64,000 nt of DNA from Streptococcus henryi DSM 19005 (GTDB lineage Bacteria > Bacillota > Bacilli > Lactobacillales > Streptococcaceae): contig NZ_AQYA01000034.1 of NCBI RefSeq assembly GCF_000376985.1, positions 62,001 through 126,000 of the forward strand, in the 5' to 3' direction. This document shows, one piece after another, positions 8,806 through 16,712 of this stretch (position 1 is its first letter; the number at the start of each line of letters is the position of its first letter). The notes under the pieces were generated by a model. The model worked only from the letters and a program-made list of their open reading frames with translations. It did no database searches and was not told where the DNA came from. The translations under genes were made by a program, and so were the position numbers.

Positions 8806-8908
8806 GAAAAGCACCCCTCGTTAAAAACGGGGGTGCTTGATTTCGGCATGAAGCCTTATCTTTGTAGGCTCAGCAAGATTTAAGTAACTGTGCAAGGCGT
8901 CCCTTGCA
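8806..8908 (-). ncRNA. tracrRNA of the type II-A system
   Basis: On the minus strand the anti-repeat CAGTTACTTAAATCTTG (8874-8890) is complementary to the 3' half of the CRISPR repeat. It is followed by CCTACAAAGATAAGGC and TTCATGCCGAAATCAAG, the nexus region known from S. thermophilus CRISPR1 tracrRNA. A GC-rich hairpin with a T run at 8806-8840 terminates it. A 5' hairpin with an 8-bp perfect stem (8890-8909, loop GACG) precedes the anti-repeat. It lies between cas9 and cas1 on the same strand. The 5' end is predicted from the promoter only. Confidence 0.92.
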
Positions 8909-8914
8909 CTAACT

Positions 8915-8943
8915 ATTATATAGCGTTTACAAAAAAATTGCAA
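8915..8943 (-). promoter_or_regulatory. tracrRNA promoter
   Basis: Minus strand TTGCAA (8938-8943) and a perfect TATAAT (8915-8920) are 17 bp apart, placing the start near 8908, right at the 5' hairpin of the tracrRNA. It lies in the 60 bp between the cas9 stop and the anti-repeat. Confidence 0.8.
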
Positions 8944-8948
8944 CCCCT

Positions 8949-11900
8949 CTATTTGTTATTTTTGCTAGATTTCATAAATTCTAATTTGGGTTGGTCTCCT
9001 TCTTCTTTTATAAAATGCTTGCGTCCAAGTATATCAGTTTTGATTTTATAAATTGAGATACCTGTTTTATTTATTCCTTTAATGAATCGACCACTTTTGG
9101 CAACTTTACCAAAAACTGGAATCAATACTTCCTCTGAATCATATTTGGCTTTAGAATCAGGTTTCAATTCAACGTAATGTTTACTAGTATCATTTTTTGA
9201 GTTGAATCTTGCTGTTAGAGTTTTATTATTTATAGTATCCTTAATCAGTATCAAATCATTTTTATATAGCGTGAACTTAAATTCAGATTTAGGTGAGATA
9301 CCTTCGCGTGATTTAATTTCATCGTATTTATCCTGAGAAATAGAATAATTCCCTGTACCTTTTTCGAAAGATAAATCAGAGTATTTCAGACCCATTAATT
9401 CATATTTGAGAGTTTTAGGATTAAAGTACAAATCAGCCCTCCAAGGGTTTATTGATTGAAGTACCACCGAATTTTTACTGTTTTCCGGTGTAATGTCAAT
9501 ATGATTCCCCAATTTACTATCATAGTATTTCAGTGACTTAATTTCTGTCCCTTTACCTTTTCGGCTATATTTTCGGATATAACCATTTTCATTACGATAT
9601 TTCTCAAAAGGATTACCAGTTTCTTTACCCTTATCGTCAAACTCACAATAGTCATTTAGAATAACTTCAATAACTTTTTCCCAAGTCATAGGGTCTTTTT
9701 GGTACATAAGAAATGCTGACTTATCTTTCTCATATCTTTTACGAAAAGCATCATAACCTGCTTGACTATAAATATCCTTTATCTTTCCTAATACATAAGT
9801 TTCTTCCTTCTTATCTTTAGTAAGCTTGGCTTGTCTCGTTGCATAGATAGTAGCATCTGATATCTTACGATTTACTTTAGAATCTACTTGATATGAGAAT
9901 AGGATTTCATCCTCAAATGCCTTTGAAGAAATTGTGTTGACAAATCCCTGATAAGGTGATTGGAAGACAAGTTCTTTATACTCATTATCTGAAAGAAGCT
10001 CTCCAGTCTCTAAATCAACCTTCTGACCATTCTTGTAGTCTTCAAACATGGTATCGCCTTGTTTTTTCCACAATCTTAGTTGACTTGAAGCAGCAATAAT
10101 AAGCGCATCAATGGCATGATGATGGTATGTTTCACGAGACTTATCAATTTTCCATTGTCTACGAAGTTGAGAGGTGAATTGACCGCGAACAACTGAAACC
10201 CTTGTTTTCTTGTTCATAGCTTTCAATGAATCTTGAAGTGTGTTTAGAACAACACGTGATGCATATCTGGTATCAACCAGATTACGTTCAATAAATTTTT
10301 GTTTTACTTCAATTTTATTGATATCTTCCTCAGTTAGAAGATATTCTCGCTTCTTCTTGCTTAAACCTTTGCATCCTAATACATAGGATTTGAATTCGCG
10401 ATAAGACCATGCGGATTTCATTTGAGGAATAGATTGAAACGGTGTTTTCTGACCCTTTTCTTGATTGGCTGTCGCAAGAACTAAGACTTTATTTGCTAAG
10501 CTATCATCAAATGACAATGAGAGTGGTAAAACATGATCAATTTCATACATGTTATGGTTATGAATTAAGTCATTAATATCAATCTTTTGCCCTGTATAAA
10601 TGCAACGCTCACCTTGCTGATACCAAAGTCTAATTTTAGTTGCAAGTTGATTGTGACCATGGAAAATATTGCTCGGTAATTCTGTCTTACCATTATACAA
10701 GGTAGCTGCTCTTTCCTCAGAATCTTTTTTCTCTTTGGCATTAGCATCCTGCATTTTTTTGATAAATTTGCGTTCATCATCTGCATTAGTTTCACGAGGC
10801 ATTTCAATAACAATATTATCAAACTCACCCCACTCTTTTACAGAGGCATTTATGATTTTAATGGCTTGACGAACTGATTTGACAACAACTGGGTTATATA
10901 TTTCTTCCGTAACATCATTTTCGTTGATATATTTTGTTCTTTTAACTTCCTTCTTATTAGCAGATGTTTTTCCAAGCCGTGTTAGAATAGTCATCTGTTC
11001 TTCACTGGTATCATACAATTCAGGAATTAATTCCAACATTAACTTGACTGAAAAATTATGCCACCCTTTACCAAAGATTTGACTTTTATCCTTTCTGAAC
11101 TTAATGAGTTCTTCAATTTGTTCATTTGTAAATTGGTTAGGTAAGTCTTTTAAAATCGCTTCTTCAATTCCTTCTCGTTCAGTGTTTAAGGTCAAAATAC
11201 GAGCTAGCTCATCAAAAGTCTCGCGAGAAAGTGTTTGAATATCAACTTTATCTAACTTAGACATCGTTCTATAAACTTCAAAAGTATGCATATCAGGTTT
11301 TTCTTTATTATCAATACGAAAACCTTTTATGTCTTCTTTTTTACAGTCCACTAACTTGGCAATCTCTTTCAACAACTTATCAGGTCCAAGAACCGGAGTG
11401 TTTTTAGCATAGTCTACTAAGTATAATTTTTCTTCGATACTTAACTTTTTGGTTTCAGTTGGCAATGTTAAGTTATTTAAATCATTTAAGAAATTGAACT
11501 CTTGGGCAGTATACGATGCTTTTGCAGCCCGATATTCTTCTGGATAAAAAGTACATTTTCCTACCAAGATATCAAAAATATTTTCTAATGTCCTGCCATC
11601 TGTACGATAACGACCATAATCTGTTCGCGATTTTTCATTACCTGGTCCATGATAATACTTTCTCTTTGAAACCAGAATATCTATATAATCGTTTATAAAT
11701 TCTTGATTGATGGCATTGTTGAACTGTGATTGTGTTTGAAGAATTTTCTCTGCTTCTTTTCTGTAATCTGATGTTGAGAAAACATTAATTACGCGATGAA
11801 TCTCTCCATTTTCATCTACAACATCAAAATCCCCACGTAGTTGACCATATTTATTTAAACGATCTAACTGAATTTGCCCTGGAGTTTGGGTTTTTAAGAG

Positions 11901-12329
11901 TTCCTTATTTGCTAAAACTGACTTTGCGTAATCTGTTTTACCACTATTGGCATCATCTTCTGCATCATCAAGATAAGAAATTCCACGTCGTTTTGAAATA
12001 TTTCTTAAAGCAGCAAAAAGTTCTTCATTTGTTAATTCTTCTGTTAACCCTTTTACTCTTAACTCATAAGGATTCAAATTAAGATTGCTAAAATCTGTTG
12101 CGATATTATAATCATCAAATAAATCTCGAACCCGTTTGACACGATGCTTTTTCCTACGTGTCAGTCGTCTTCCGCCCCGAAAACCACGACGTTCAGCATT
12201 ATTATCGGCATTTGCAGCTGGAAATATTCGTGAACTTGCATGAATCACTTTACCTGTTTCTGCCTCAATAATTCCGACTCCGACGGATGCAATACCTATA
12301 TCAAGTCCTAAAACCAAGCCATTCGTCAT
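8949..12329 (-). CDS. cas9: Cas9 endonuclease, CRISPR1 (St1Cas9) type
   Basis: An 1126-residue Cas9, close to the 1121 residues of St1Cas9. RuvC-I is LGLDIGIASVGVGI with Asp10; the arginine-rich bridge helix follows at about 48-75. RuvC-II is IVIEMPRE with Glu509. The HNH core is YEIDHVLPLSLSFDDSLANK with Asp598 and His599. RuvC-III is HHHAIDALIIAA with His738 and Asp741. All catalytic residues are present, so it should cut both DNA strands when loaded with crRNA and tracrRNA. By similarity the PAM is probably NNAGAAW-like (inference). AAAGGAG precedes the ATG. The gene has its own promoter after the rexA terminator. Confidence 0.97.
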   Translation of the reverse strand: MTNGLVLGLDIGIASVGVGIIEAETGKVIHASSRIFPAANADNNAERRGFRGGRRLTRRKKHRVKRVRDLFDDYNIATDFSNLNLNPYELRVKGLTEELTNEELFAALRNISKRRGISYLDDAEDDANSGKTDYAKSVLANKELLKTQTPGQIQLDRLNKYGQLRGDFDVVDENGEIHRVINVFSTSDYRKEAEKILQTQSQFNNAINQEFINDYIDILVSKRKYYHGPGNEKSRTDYGRYRTDGRTLENIFDILVGKCTFYPEEYRAAKASYTAQEFNFLNDLNNLTLPTETKKLSIEEKLYLVDYAKNTPVLGPDKLLKEIAKLVDCKKEDIKGFRIDNKEKPDMHTFEVYRTMSKLDKVDIQTLSRETFDELARILTLNTEREGIEEAILKDLPNQFTNEQIEELIKFRKDKSQIFGKGWHNFSVKLMLELIPELYDTSEEQMTILTRLGKTSANKKEVKRTKYINENDVTEEIYNPVVVKSVRQAIKIINASVKEWGEFDNIVIEMPRETNADDERKFIKKMQDANAKEKKDSEERAATLYNGKTELPSNIFHGHNQLATKIRLWYQQGERCIYTGQKIDINDLIHNHNMYEIDHVLPLSLSFDDSLANKVLVLATANQEKGQKTPFQSIPQMKSAWSYREFKSYVLGCKGLSKKKREYLLTEEDINKIEVKQKFIERNLVDTRYASRVVLNTLQDSLKAMNKKTRVSVVRGQFTSQLRRQWKIDKSRETYHHHAIDALIIAASSQLRLWKKQGDTMFEDYKNGQKVDLETGELLSDNEYKELVFQSPYQGFVNTISSKAFEDEILFSYQVDSKVNRKISDATIYATRQAKLTKDKKEETYVLGKIKDIYSQAGYDAFRKRYEKDKSAFLMYQKDPMTWEKVIEVILNDYCEFDDKGKETGNPFEKYRNENGYIRKYSRKGKGTEIKSLKYYDSKLGNHIDITPENSKNSVVLQSINPWRADLYFNPKTLKYELMGLKYSDLSFEKGTGNYSISQDKYDEIKSREGISPKSEFKFTLYKNDLILIKDTINNKTLTARFNSKNDTSKHYVELKPDSKAKYDSEEVLIPVFGKVAKSGRFIKGINKTGISIYKIKTDILGRKHFIKEEGDQPKLEFMKSSKNNK

Positions 12330-12396
12330 TCTAAAACTCCTTTAATTAATTTTTTTCTCGTCCAAATAATTTCAATATTCAAACATTTGCTTCTCT

Positions 12397-12425
12397 ATTC
12401 TACTCCTTTATGCACAAGAAAACAA
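12397..12425 (-). promoter_or_regulatory. cas operon promoter
   Basis: Minus strand TTGTTT (12420-12425) and TAGAAT (12397-12402) are 17 bp apart, about 70 bp before the cas9 ATG. The -35 box lies inside the distal arm of the rexA terminator. The fit is moderate. Confidence 0.5.
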
Positions 12426-12448
12426 GCGCTTTCAGGGCGCTTGTTTTC
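12418..12448 (-). terminator. rexA terminator
   Basis: A perfect 12-bp stem, GAAAACAAGCGC with GCGCTTGTTTTC, lies just beyond the rexA stop. It separates the rex operon from cas9. Confidence 0.8.
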
Positions 12449-12459
12449 ATTTTCAGGTT

Positions 12460-15400
12460 TTACAGTGAAAGTACTTGTAAGTTTTCTCCGCCTAGTAGGA
12501 TTAGGTGCTTTTCGACTTTGTCACTTGGGATTCCATAAGACTTGCTGAGGGCTTGGGCATAGAGGGCCATTTGTCCTGTGTAGCGTTGTTTGATGTCTTC
12601 TGGGTTAGTGTACTTGTCGGTTTTGTAGTCAAAGAGGACGATGCGATCCTCAAATAGGAGGTAACCATCAATAATTCCGCGGACTACGAAATCTTCCTTA
12701 CTTTCAGGATCTTCCATAAGCATGGCAAATGGGGCTTCGCGGTGAACCTTGTCAACGTTGCTCTGGATAAGTTGTCCCAGTGGGCTGTTTTCAAAGAAGT
12801 CCAGAATTTTCTCGGTCTGGATTGCTGATTTAACTTCATCTGCTACTGCTAATTGATCCATTGCACTTGTGATATCCACTAGGCTTACTTTTTCAGATAG
12901 CTTGAGGCGTTGCATGAGTTCGTGAACGGCAGAGCCTATGGCCGTAGCTTCTACTGCTGGTTTTTTAGAGAAATCAGGCAGTTTGAACTGAGGCTTGGTT
13001 TGGTAGGTCTTATCCATAACCTCGACACCGTCAGCATCCATGATTGGTTCATAGAATTTCTTAATCTGACTTGGTGTGCGTACTGTTGGCAATTGGCTAG
13101 CTGCTTTGAAACGTGTGTTAATAGCATCTACTGCTTCTAACATGTCCAAGGCTTGCGCAATGTCCTCTGACTGACGATTATCTTTGAGATTATCAGCATC
13201 ATAACCTGGTTGCTGAATAATCTGGCCAATCTTATCTTCTGTCAAATCCTCATCAGAAACAAATGTAGTTTTGAAATGAAGATTCTCTTTGCCATAGGCC
13301 TCCTGAATAGCCAAAAGCCAATCTTGGAAAGTTAAGAAGCTTTCTCGCTCAGCCACAGGAAGGTGATTATTGACGGATTTCCCGCTGTATTTATCACTCA
13401 ATTTTGATGCGTTGGCCTTTCCGACTAGATAAAGCTTTTTCTCAGCCCTTGTCATGGCAACGTAGAGGAGACGCATTTGTTCTGAGAGCGTTGCAAGGCG
13501 GAGCTCACGTTTGTTGAGTTGATAAGGTAAGGTGTCCATGGATACCTTGACCGAAGGCAGGAGCTTTTCATCCAAATCAGACTTCATATCTGCAAGATAT
13601 TTAATACCAACACCATTCTCCCGTGACAAGATTAAGGGTGAGGTCATGTCCTGAATACTGAATTTCTTGTCAATATTAAGAATGAAGACATACTTAAACT
13701 CCAAGCCTTTGGATTTGTGGATGGTCATGAGGCTGACCGCATTTTTGGGAAGGGCAACCTCGACATCTGCTAAATCATTTTGACTTTCCAAAATCTTGTC
13801 AATCATTCCGATAAAACGTGACAGGCCTTTGAAGCCTGATTTTTCATAGCTGTTGGCACGTAGGGCTAGGGCATAAAGATTAGCCTGTCTCTGCTCTGCT
13901 CTTGGAAGGGCTCCGACATAATCATAGTAAAACCTATCATTGTAAATTTTCCAAATCAGATCATAGAGCGCATGCATTTTTGCAAAAGAGCGCCAAGAAA
14001 GGAAAATTTCAAAGAAAGACTCTAGCTTGACGGCTAAGTCTGCAGTCAGTAGCTCAGCATTTTCGCCAGTCTTAGCACGCGCATTTTGGAGCTTCTCATA
14101 GAGATTTTGCTTGTGAGCCTTAGGTTTATTTTGCAAGGCTAGGCGAGCCAGGTCATCCTCATCAAAGTTAAACATTGGAGAACGCAGGAGAGCAACTAAG
14201 GCATAATCGTTAAGAGGGTTGTCGATGGCGCGCAGGGTATCCAGCATGACCATCACTTCAACGGACTTGAGGTAATTCTGCTCACCCCCATCAGTAACCA
14301 GCGGAATACCATATTGATCAAAGGTCTGTAAGATGCCATCATTGCGGGTTCTTGAAGAAACCAAGAGGGTGATGTCCTCGAACTTGACCTTCTCCTCATT
14401 GTGGAGGCGAATGATTTCCTTGGCCACGAGTTTAACCTCAGCTGGACTGATTTGACTTTGATCCTCTTCAGCCTCGAAATCCTCTGAAGCATCATTATCA
14501 TAAAGAAGGAGCTGGGTCTCATTTTCAGGATGGGCTTCCTTTTGAGCCGGACTGCCTGCTACCAACATATGGGTTTCATCATAAAGGATTTCCCCCACTT
14601 CCTGATCCATCAAATGTTTAAAGACACTGTTGGTGCTATCCAAAACCTCAGACTGGCTACGGAAATTTTCCTTGAGTAAAATCAGCTTTCCTTGATCTGG
14701 ATCTTGCTGAAAATCATTGAATTTTTGGTTAAAAATTTGAGGATCTGCCTGACGAAAACGATAGATAGATTGCTTGATATCCCCCACCATGAAGCGGTTA
14801 TGACCGTTTGACAGCAATTCCAGCATCCGCTCTTGCGTATGGTTGTTGTCCTGATACTCATCCACCATAACCTCGTGGTACTTTTCTTGGAAAAGCTGCG
14901 CAATGTCAGGATTTTTCTCTAAGATTTCAATAGCAAAGTGAGCGATATCAGAGAATTCAAAAGCATTCTCCTGCATCTTGGCCTGCAAGTATTGGTTAGA
15001 GAAATCTAGGACAAAGGCCTGCAGGGTTTCAAGCAAAGGCAGACTTTCAGACTGGTATTTGAAAATGGTCTCTAGGTGTTGGAGTCCTGTCAGCCGGCCT
15101 TGTAAGGTCTTGAACACAGGGTATTTTGTGCCGGCAACCGTTACCGAATCACCTGAGGGAAGTAAATTGGCCACATCATTGGCACACTTGCCAAGTCCTT
15201 GGCGTCCATAATGGCTTTCAAAATGAAGCGCCCAGTCATGAAGATTTTCTATGATAGCCAAGTGTTTCTTATATGCTGCTGTTGGAGCTCCCTTGGCTGT
15301 TACTTGTTTATAATCTTCCAAGTCTGTGACATCTCGCAGACTGTCTGCAGTGTCATGAAGACAGGCTAGAAAATCATTGATTTCTTGATCTGGAATGGCT

Positions 15401-16098
15401 GAGAAATCTGTGAAAGTTCGAGCTCCCTTGAGGAACTTGTCCTGAAGCCATTTTTGAGGGCTGTCGGTTGCCTGAGCGAAGTCATAGATTTTGTAAATCA
15501 GTCCTCTAAAGGGAAGGGAGTCCTTGCGACTTCCCGCGAAATTCTTGACTAATCTAGTAAAATCAGCTCTGCTATTGCCCTGCATATAGGAAGTGAAAAG
15601 ATCCGCAAAAACTTCATTTTTGAGGATATCCTGTTCACTCTTATCAGTCATAATACGGAAAGAGGGAGAAATGCCAAGGGTGTAGCCGTACTGGTTAACC
15701 AACTTTTGGGTAAAAGCATCCATGGTTCCAATATCAGCAGTTTGAACCCCGCTTAATTGCTCAGATAAGAATTGTTTGAGCACTGGATCTGAGGCAAGCT
15801 GCAGCTGTTCTGCAATTTTCTTCTCCAAACGTTCCTTGAGTTCACCCGCAGCCTTAACCGTAAAGGTTGAGATGAAGAGCTGATCAATGGTAACTCCACG
15901 CAAGATTTTGTCGATAATGCGCTCAACCATGACAAAAGTCTTACCAGAACCAGCTGAAGCTGAGACTAAGATGTTGGTTCCTGAGCTATAGATAGCCTCA
16001 ATTTGCTCGGGGGTCCGCTTCTGCTTCTTATCAGATTGGGCTTCTGCCACCTGTAAGGAAGCAATCTCTTCTTGTGATAAAAAGGGTTTAAAGGTCAT
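12460..16098 (-). CDS. rexA: RexA (AddA), ATP-dependent helicase/nuclease subunit A
   Basis: The preferred frame is 1212 residues from the ATG at 16098, where GGAG is six bases upstream. An open extension back to 16227 overlaps the DUF1349 gene and is not used. Walker A is seen as ILVSASAGSGKTFVMVERI, Walker B as VMVDEYQDNN, then motif III GDIKQSIYRFRQADP and the late motif LLYVAMTRAEKKLYLV, all of the UvrD/Rep superfamily 1 fold. The C-terminal RecB-type nuclease has VVRGIIDGYLLF and IVLFDYKTDKY. With RexB it forms the Chi-recognising double-strand break processing enzyme. The ATG lies inside the end of the DUF1349 gene. Confidence 0.95.
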   Translation of the reverse strand: MTFKPFLSQEEIASLQVAEAQSDKKQKRTPEQIEAIYSSGTNILVSASAGSGKTFVMVERIIDKILRGVTIDQLFISTFTVKAAGELKERLEKKIAEQLQLASDPVLKQFLSEQLSGVQTADIGTMDAFTQKLVNQYGYTLGISPSFRIMTDKSEQDILKNEVFADLFTSYMQGNSRADFTRLVKNFAGSRKDSLPFRGLIYKIYDFAQATDSPQKWLQDKFLKGARTFTDFSAIPDQEINDFLACLHDTADSLRDVTDLEDYKQVTAKGAPTAAYKKHLAIIENLHDWALHFESHYGRQGLGKCANDVANLLPSGDSVTVAGTKYPVFKTLQGRLTGLQHLETIFKYQSESLPLLETLQAFVLDFSNQYLQAKMQENAFEFSDIAHFAIEILEKNPDIAQLFQEKYHEVMVDEYQDNNHTQERMLELLSNGHNRFMVGDIKQSIYRFRQADPQIFNQKFNDFQQDPDQGKLILLKENFRSQSEVLDSTNSVFKHLMDQEVGEILYDETHMLVAGSPAQKEAHPENETQLLLYDNDASEDFEAEEDQSQISPAEVKLVAKEIIRLHNEEKVKFEDITLLVSSRTRNDGILQTFDQYGIPLVTDGGEQNYLKSVEVMVMLDTLRAIDNPLNDYALVALLRSPMFNFDEDDLARLALQNKPKAHKQNLYEKLQNARAKTGENAELLTADLAVKLESFFEIFLSWRSFAKMHALYDLIWKIYNDRFYYDYVGALPRAEQRQANLYALALRANSYEKSGFKGLSRFIGMIDKILESQNDLADVEVALPKNAVSLMTIHKSKGLEFKYVFILNIDKKFSIQDMTSPLILSRENGVGIKYLADMKSDLDEKLLPSVKVSMDTLPYQLNKRELRLATLSEQMRLLYVAMTRAEKKLYLVGKANASKLSDKYSGKSVNNHLPVAERESFLTFQDWLLAIQEAYGKENLHFKTTFVSDEDLTEDKIGQIIQQPGYDADNLKDNRQSEDIAQALDMLEAVDAINTRFKAASQLPTVRTPSQIKKFYEPIMDADGVEVMDKTYQTKPQFKLPDFSKKPAVEATAIGSAVHELMQRLKLSEKVSLVDITSAMDQLAVADEVKSAIQTEKILDFFENSPLGQLIQSNVDKVHREAPFAMLMEDPESKEDFVVRGIIDGYLLFEDRIVLFDYKTDKYTNPEDIKQRYTGQMALYAQALSKSYGIPSDKVEKHLILLGGENLQVLSL

Positions 16099-16105
16099 TG
16101 TCTTC
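16088..16105. repeat. 18-bp direct repeat, copy at DUF1349/rexA junction
   Basis: TTAAAGGTCATTGTCTTC. The identical copy is at 16695-16712, 607 bp away. It includes the stop codon of the upstream gene and the ATG of the downstream gene on the minus strand. Confidence 0.95.
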
Positions 16106-16705
16106 TCCATCGGGTTTTTGTCCATCGTGAGCTTTCCATTGGCAATCCAAGAGGGCAAAATTGCTAAAAATAGCTTTAAAGGATGAGTCTTCTGGAGAAC
16201 AAGCGTAGATACCAAATCGAACAGCATCTGTTGCCTTAGTCATGTGGCAGATACGCATCTGCTGAAAGTTTATGCCATCATAGGAATTTTCAATGCAGAA
16301 ATCATCCTCGCGGCGGCTGAGACGGTACCACATGGTCTTTTGGCTTCTAGGAATCTCAGTTGTTGCCCAGTCAGAGTAGCCGCCATTGGTAACCACGCTA
16401 CCTAAATGTTGGAAGCTGTCATTCTCATACTCAACAGAAGCCTTGAGCCAATTGTCACTGTCCAAATACATAACAATCCCGCACTGGTCAAAGCGATGGT
16501 GACTCTCTGTAAAGTCCGTTTTAACCACGAAAGAGAAGAATTTTTCCTTAGTTTCCATCTGAAAAACAGGGGCATTGTCATTGCGGAAGTGGTAATAAGT
16601 TCTTTGCCATAAATCGGTAAAGGGATTGGTAATCACTTCAATCTTATCCTCTTCAATTGTGTAAGATTTTGCTGCTCTTGTCCATGTCCAATTCTTAAAG
16701 GTCAT
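16088..16705 (-). CDS. DUF1349 (concanavalin-like) protein inserted between rexB and rexA
   Basis: A 205-residue protein of the DUF1349 family, which has a concanavalin A-like beta sandwich. It starts MTFKNWTWTRAAKSY and contains QCGIVMYLDSDNWLKASVEYEN and WYRLSRREDDFCIENSYDG. The biochemical role of the family is unclear; sugar binding is often suggested. Its ATG overlaps the rexB stop and its stop overlaps the rexA start, each by 11 bases. Both junctions carry the same 18-bp sequence, so the gene appears to have entered an originally direct rexB-rexA overlap. It has no signal peptide. Confidence 0.85.
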   Translation of the reverse strand: MTFKNWTWTRAAKSYTIEEDKIEVITNPFTDLWQRTYYHFRNDNAPVFQMETKEKFFSFVVKTDFTESHHRFDQCGIVMYLDSDNWLKASVEYENDSFQHLGSVVTNGGYSDWATTEIPRSQKTMWYRLSRREDDFCIENSYDGINFQQMRICHMTKATDAVRFGIYACSPEDSSFKAIFSNFALLDCQWKAHDGQKPDGEDNDL

Positions 16706-16712
16706 TGTCTTC
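16695..16712. repeat. 18-bp direct repeat, copy at rexB/DUF1349 junction
   Basis: An exact copy of the sequence at 16088-16105. The two copies bracket the DUF1349 gene, which is what an insertion by recombination at the rexB/rexA overlap would leave. Confidence 0.95.

Noticed and set aside
8781..8849. N-terminal extension of Cas1 by 23 codons
   Set aside because: The extra codons are the tracrRNA sequence. A normal start with AAAGGAG exists at 8780.
8806..12420. tracrRNA 5' end as a natural guide against the cas9 promoter, as known for S. pyogenes tracr-L
   Set aside because: No convincing match of ten or more bases between the region before the anti-repeat and the cas9 promoter was seen by eye.
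16099..16227. N-terminal extension of RexA by 43 codons
   Set aside because: It lies inside the DUF1349 gene in another frame and lacks a ribosome site. The ATG at 16098 has GGAG and the duplicated junction.
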